A DNA stretch of 6,484 nucleotides. It comes from Gammaproteobacteria bacterium (GTDB lineage Bacteria; Pseudomonadota; Gammaproteobacteria; Nitrosococcales; Methylophagaceae). Within the stretch, counting starts at the first letter, position 1; each line of letters begins with the position of its first letter. The position numbers and the translations under genes were made by a program. Shown in pieces: positions 6,323 to 6,484 of the stretch. The stretch spans positions 1 to 6,484 of the forward strand of contig QNEY01000101.1 in NCBI GenBank assembly GCA_003645385.1. Reading direction: 5' to 3'. The notes beneath the pieces are model-generated. The model made no database searches and was not told the DNA's origin. It saw only the letters and a program-made list of their open reading frames with translations.

Positions 6323-6484
6323 GTGAATAAATCTGAATTGATTGATGCAGTTGCAAGTGCTGCAGATATTTCAAAAGCAAAAGCAGCATTAGCTGTTGAT
6401 GGTATGACTTCTGCTGTAACAGGAGCGTTAAGTGGTGGCGATCAAGTAACATTGGTTGGCTTTGGAACATTCTCTGTTAGAGAC
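6323..6484 (+). CDS. hupB: DNA-binding protein HU (beta-like), 3'-truncated by window end
   Basis: HU is a small dimeric nucleoid protein that bends DNA non-specifically and supports supercoiling, replication and recombination. The 54 codons present read MNKSELIDAVASAADISKAK at the N terminus (helix 1 and the turn), then helix 2, then the first strand with VTLVGFGTFSVRD (residues 42-54). These are the family hallmarks, closest by memory to E. coli HupB (MNKSQLIDKIA...VALVGFGTFAV). The remaining about 36 residues, including the DNA-embracing arm with the RNPxTG proline, lie beyond the window. The start is GTG 6323, preceded by AGGA (6311-6314) at eight bases. It lies 192 bp after rsmA with its own promoter-like elements, so it is probably a separate transcription unit. 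In many relatives hupB instead follows lon. Confidence 0.93.
   Translation, partial: MNKSELIDAVASAADISKAKAALAVDGMTSAVTGALSGGDQVTLVGFGTFSVRD

Noticed and set aside
6138..6470. 110-codon open frame on the - strand across the HU gene and its upstream region
   Set aside because: It is Leu/Gln-rich low-complexity translation antisense to a clear HU N terminus and its regulatory region.

Overview
This window looks like a chromosomal segment of a moderately AT-rich gammaproteobacterium. Every gene lies on the + strand. The order lptD-surA-pdxA-rsmA is the classic gammaproteobacterial outer-membrane biogenesis and housekeeping cluster, but two things differ from the usual layout. A broken lpxC-like sequence sits between pdxA and rsmA, and rsmA is followed by a gene for an HU-type nucleoid protein instead of apaG/apaH. 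I cannot place the organism more precisely from sequence alone.

Layout: lptD (LPS-assembly barrel, 38-2263) is followed by a 155-bp AT-rich gap. That gap holds two inverted repeats and a good -10 element, from which surA (periplasmic chaperone, 2419-3687) is probably transcribed. pdxA (vitamin B6 synthesis, 3684-4679) overlaps the surA stop codon by 4 bp, so the two are probably translationally coupled. The region 4680-5320 has no intact gene. It contains about 120 codons resembling the N-terminal half of LpxC, then unrecognised sequence and a candidate promoter for rsmA (16S rRNA dimethyltransferase, 5321-6130). After a 192-bp intergenic region with promoter-like elements, an HU gene starts at GTG 6323 and runs off the window end.

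Functional logic: LptD inserts LPS into the outer membrane, and SurA escorts outer-membrane proteins (LptD is a known client in E. coli), so their adjacency makes sense. PdxA, RsmA and HU are housekeeping functions. The LpxC-like remnant belongs by family to lipid A synthesis, but it lacks the half of the enzyme carrying most zinc ligands, so a working lpxC must exist elsewhere if the cell makes lipid A.

I see no undescribed multi-gene system here. The points most worth a second look are the lpxC-like relic, a run of ten G inside surA where one-base slippage in either direction would truncate the chaperone, and the unusual surA promoter/leader, which has a perfect 11-bp inverted repeat, a T9 tract and no Shine-Dalgarno sequence.
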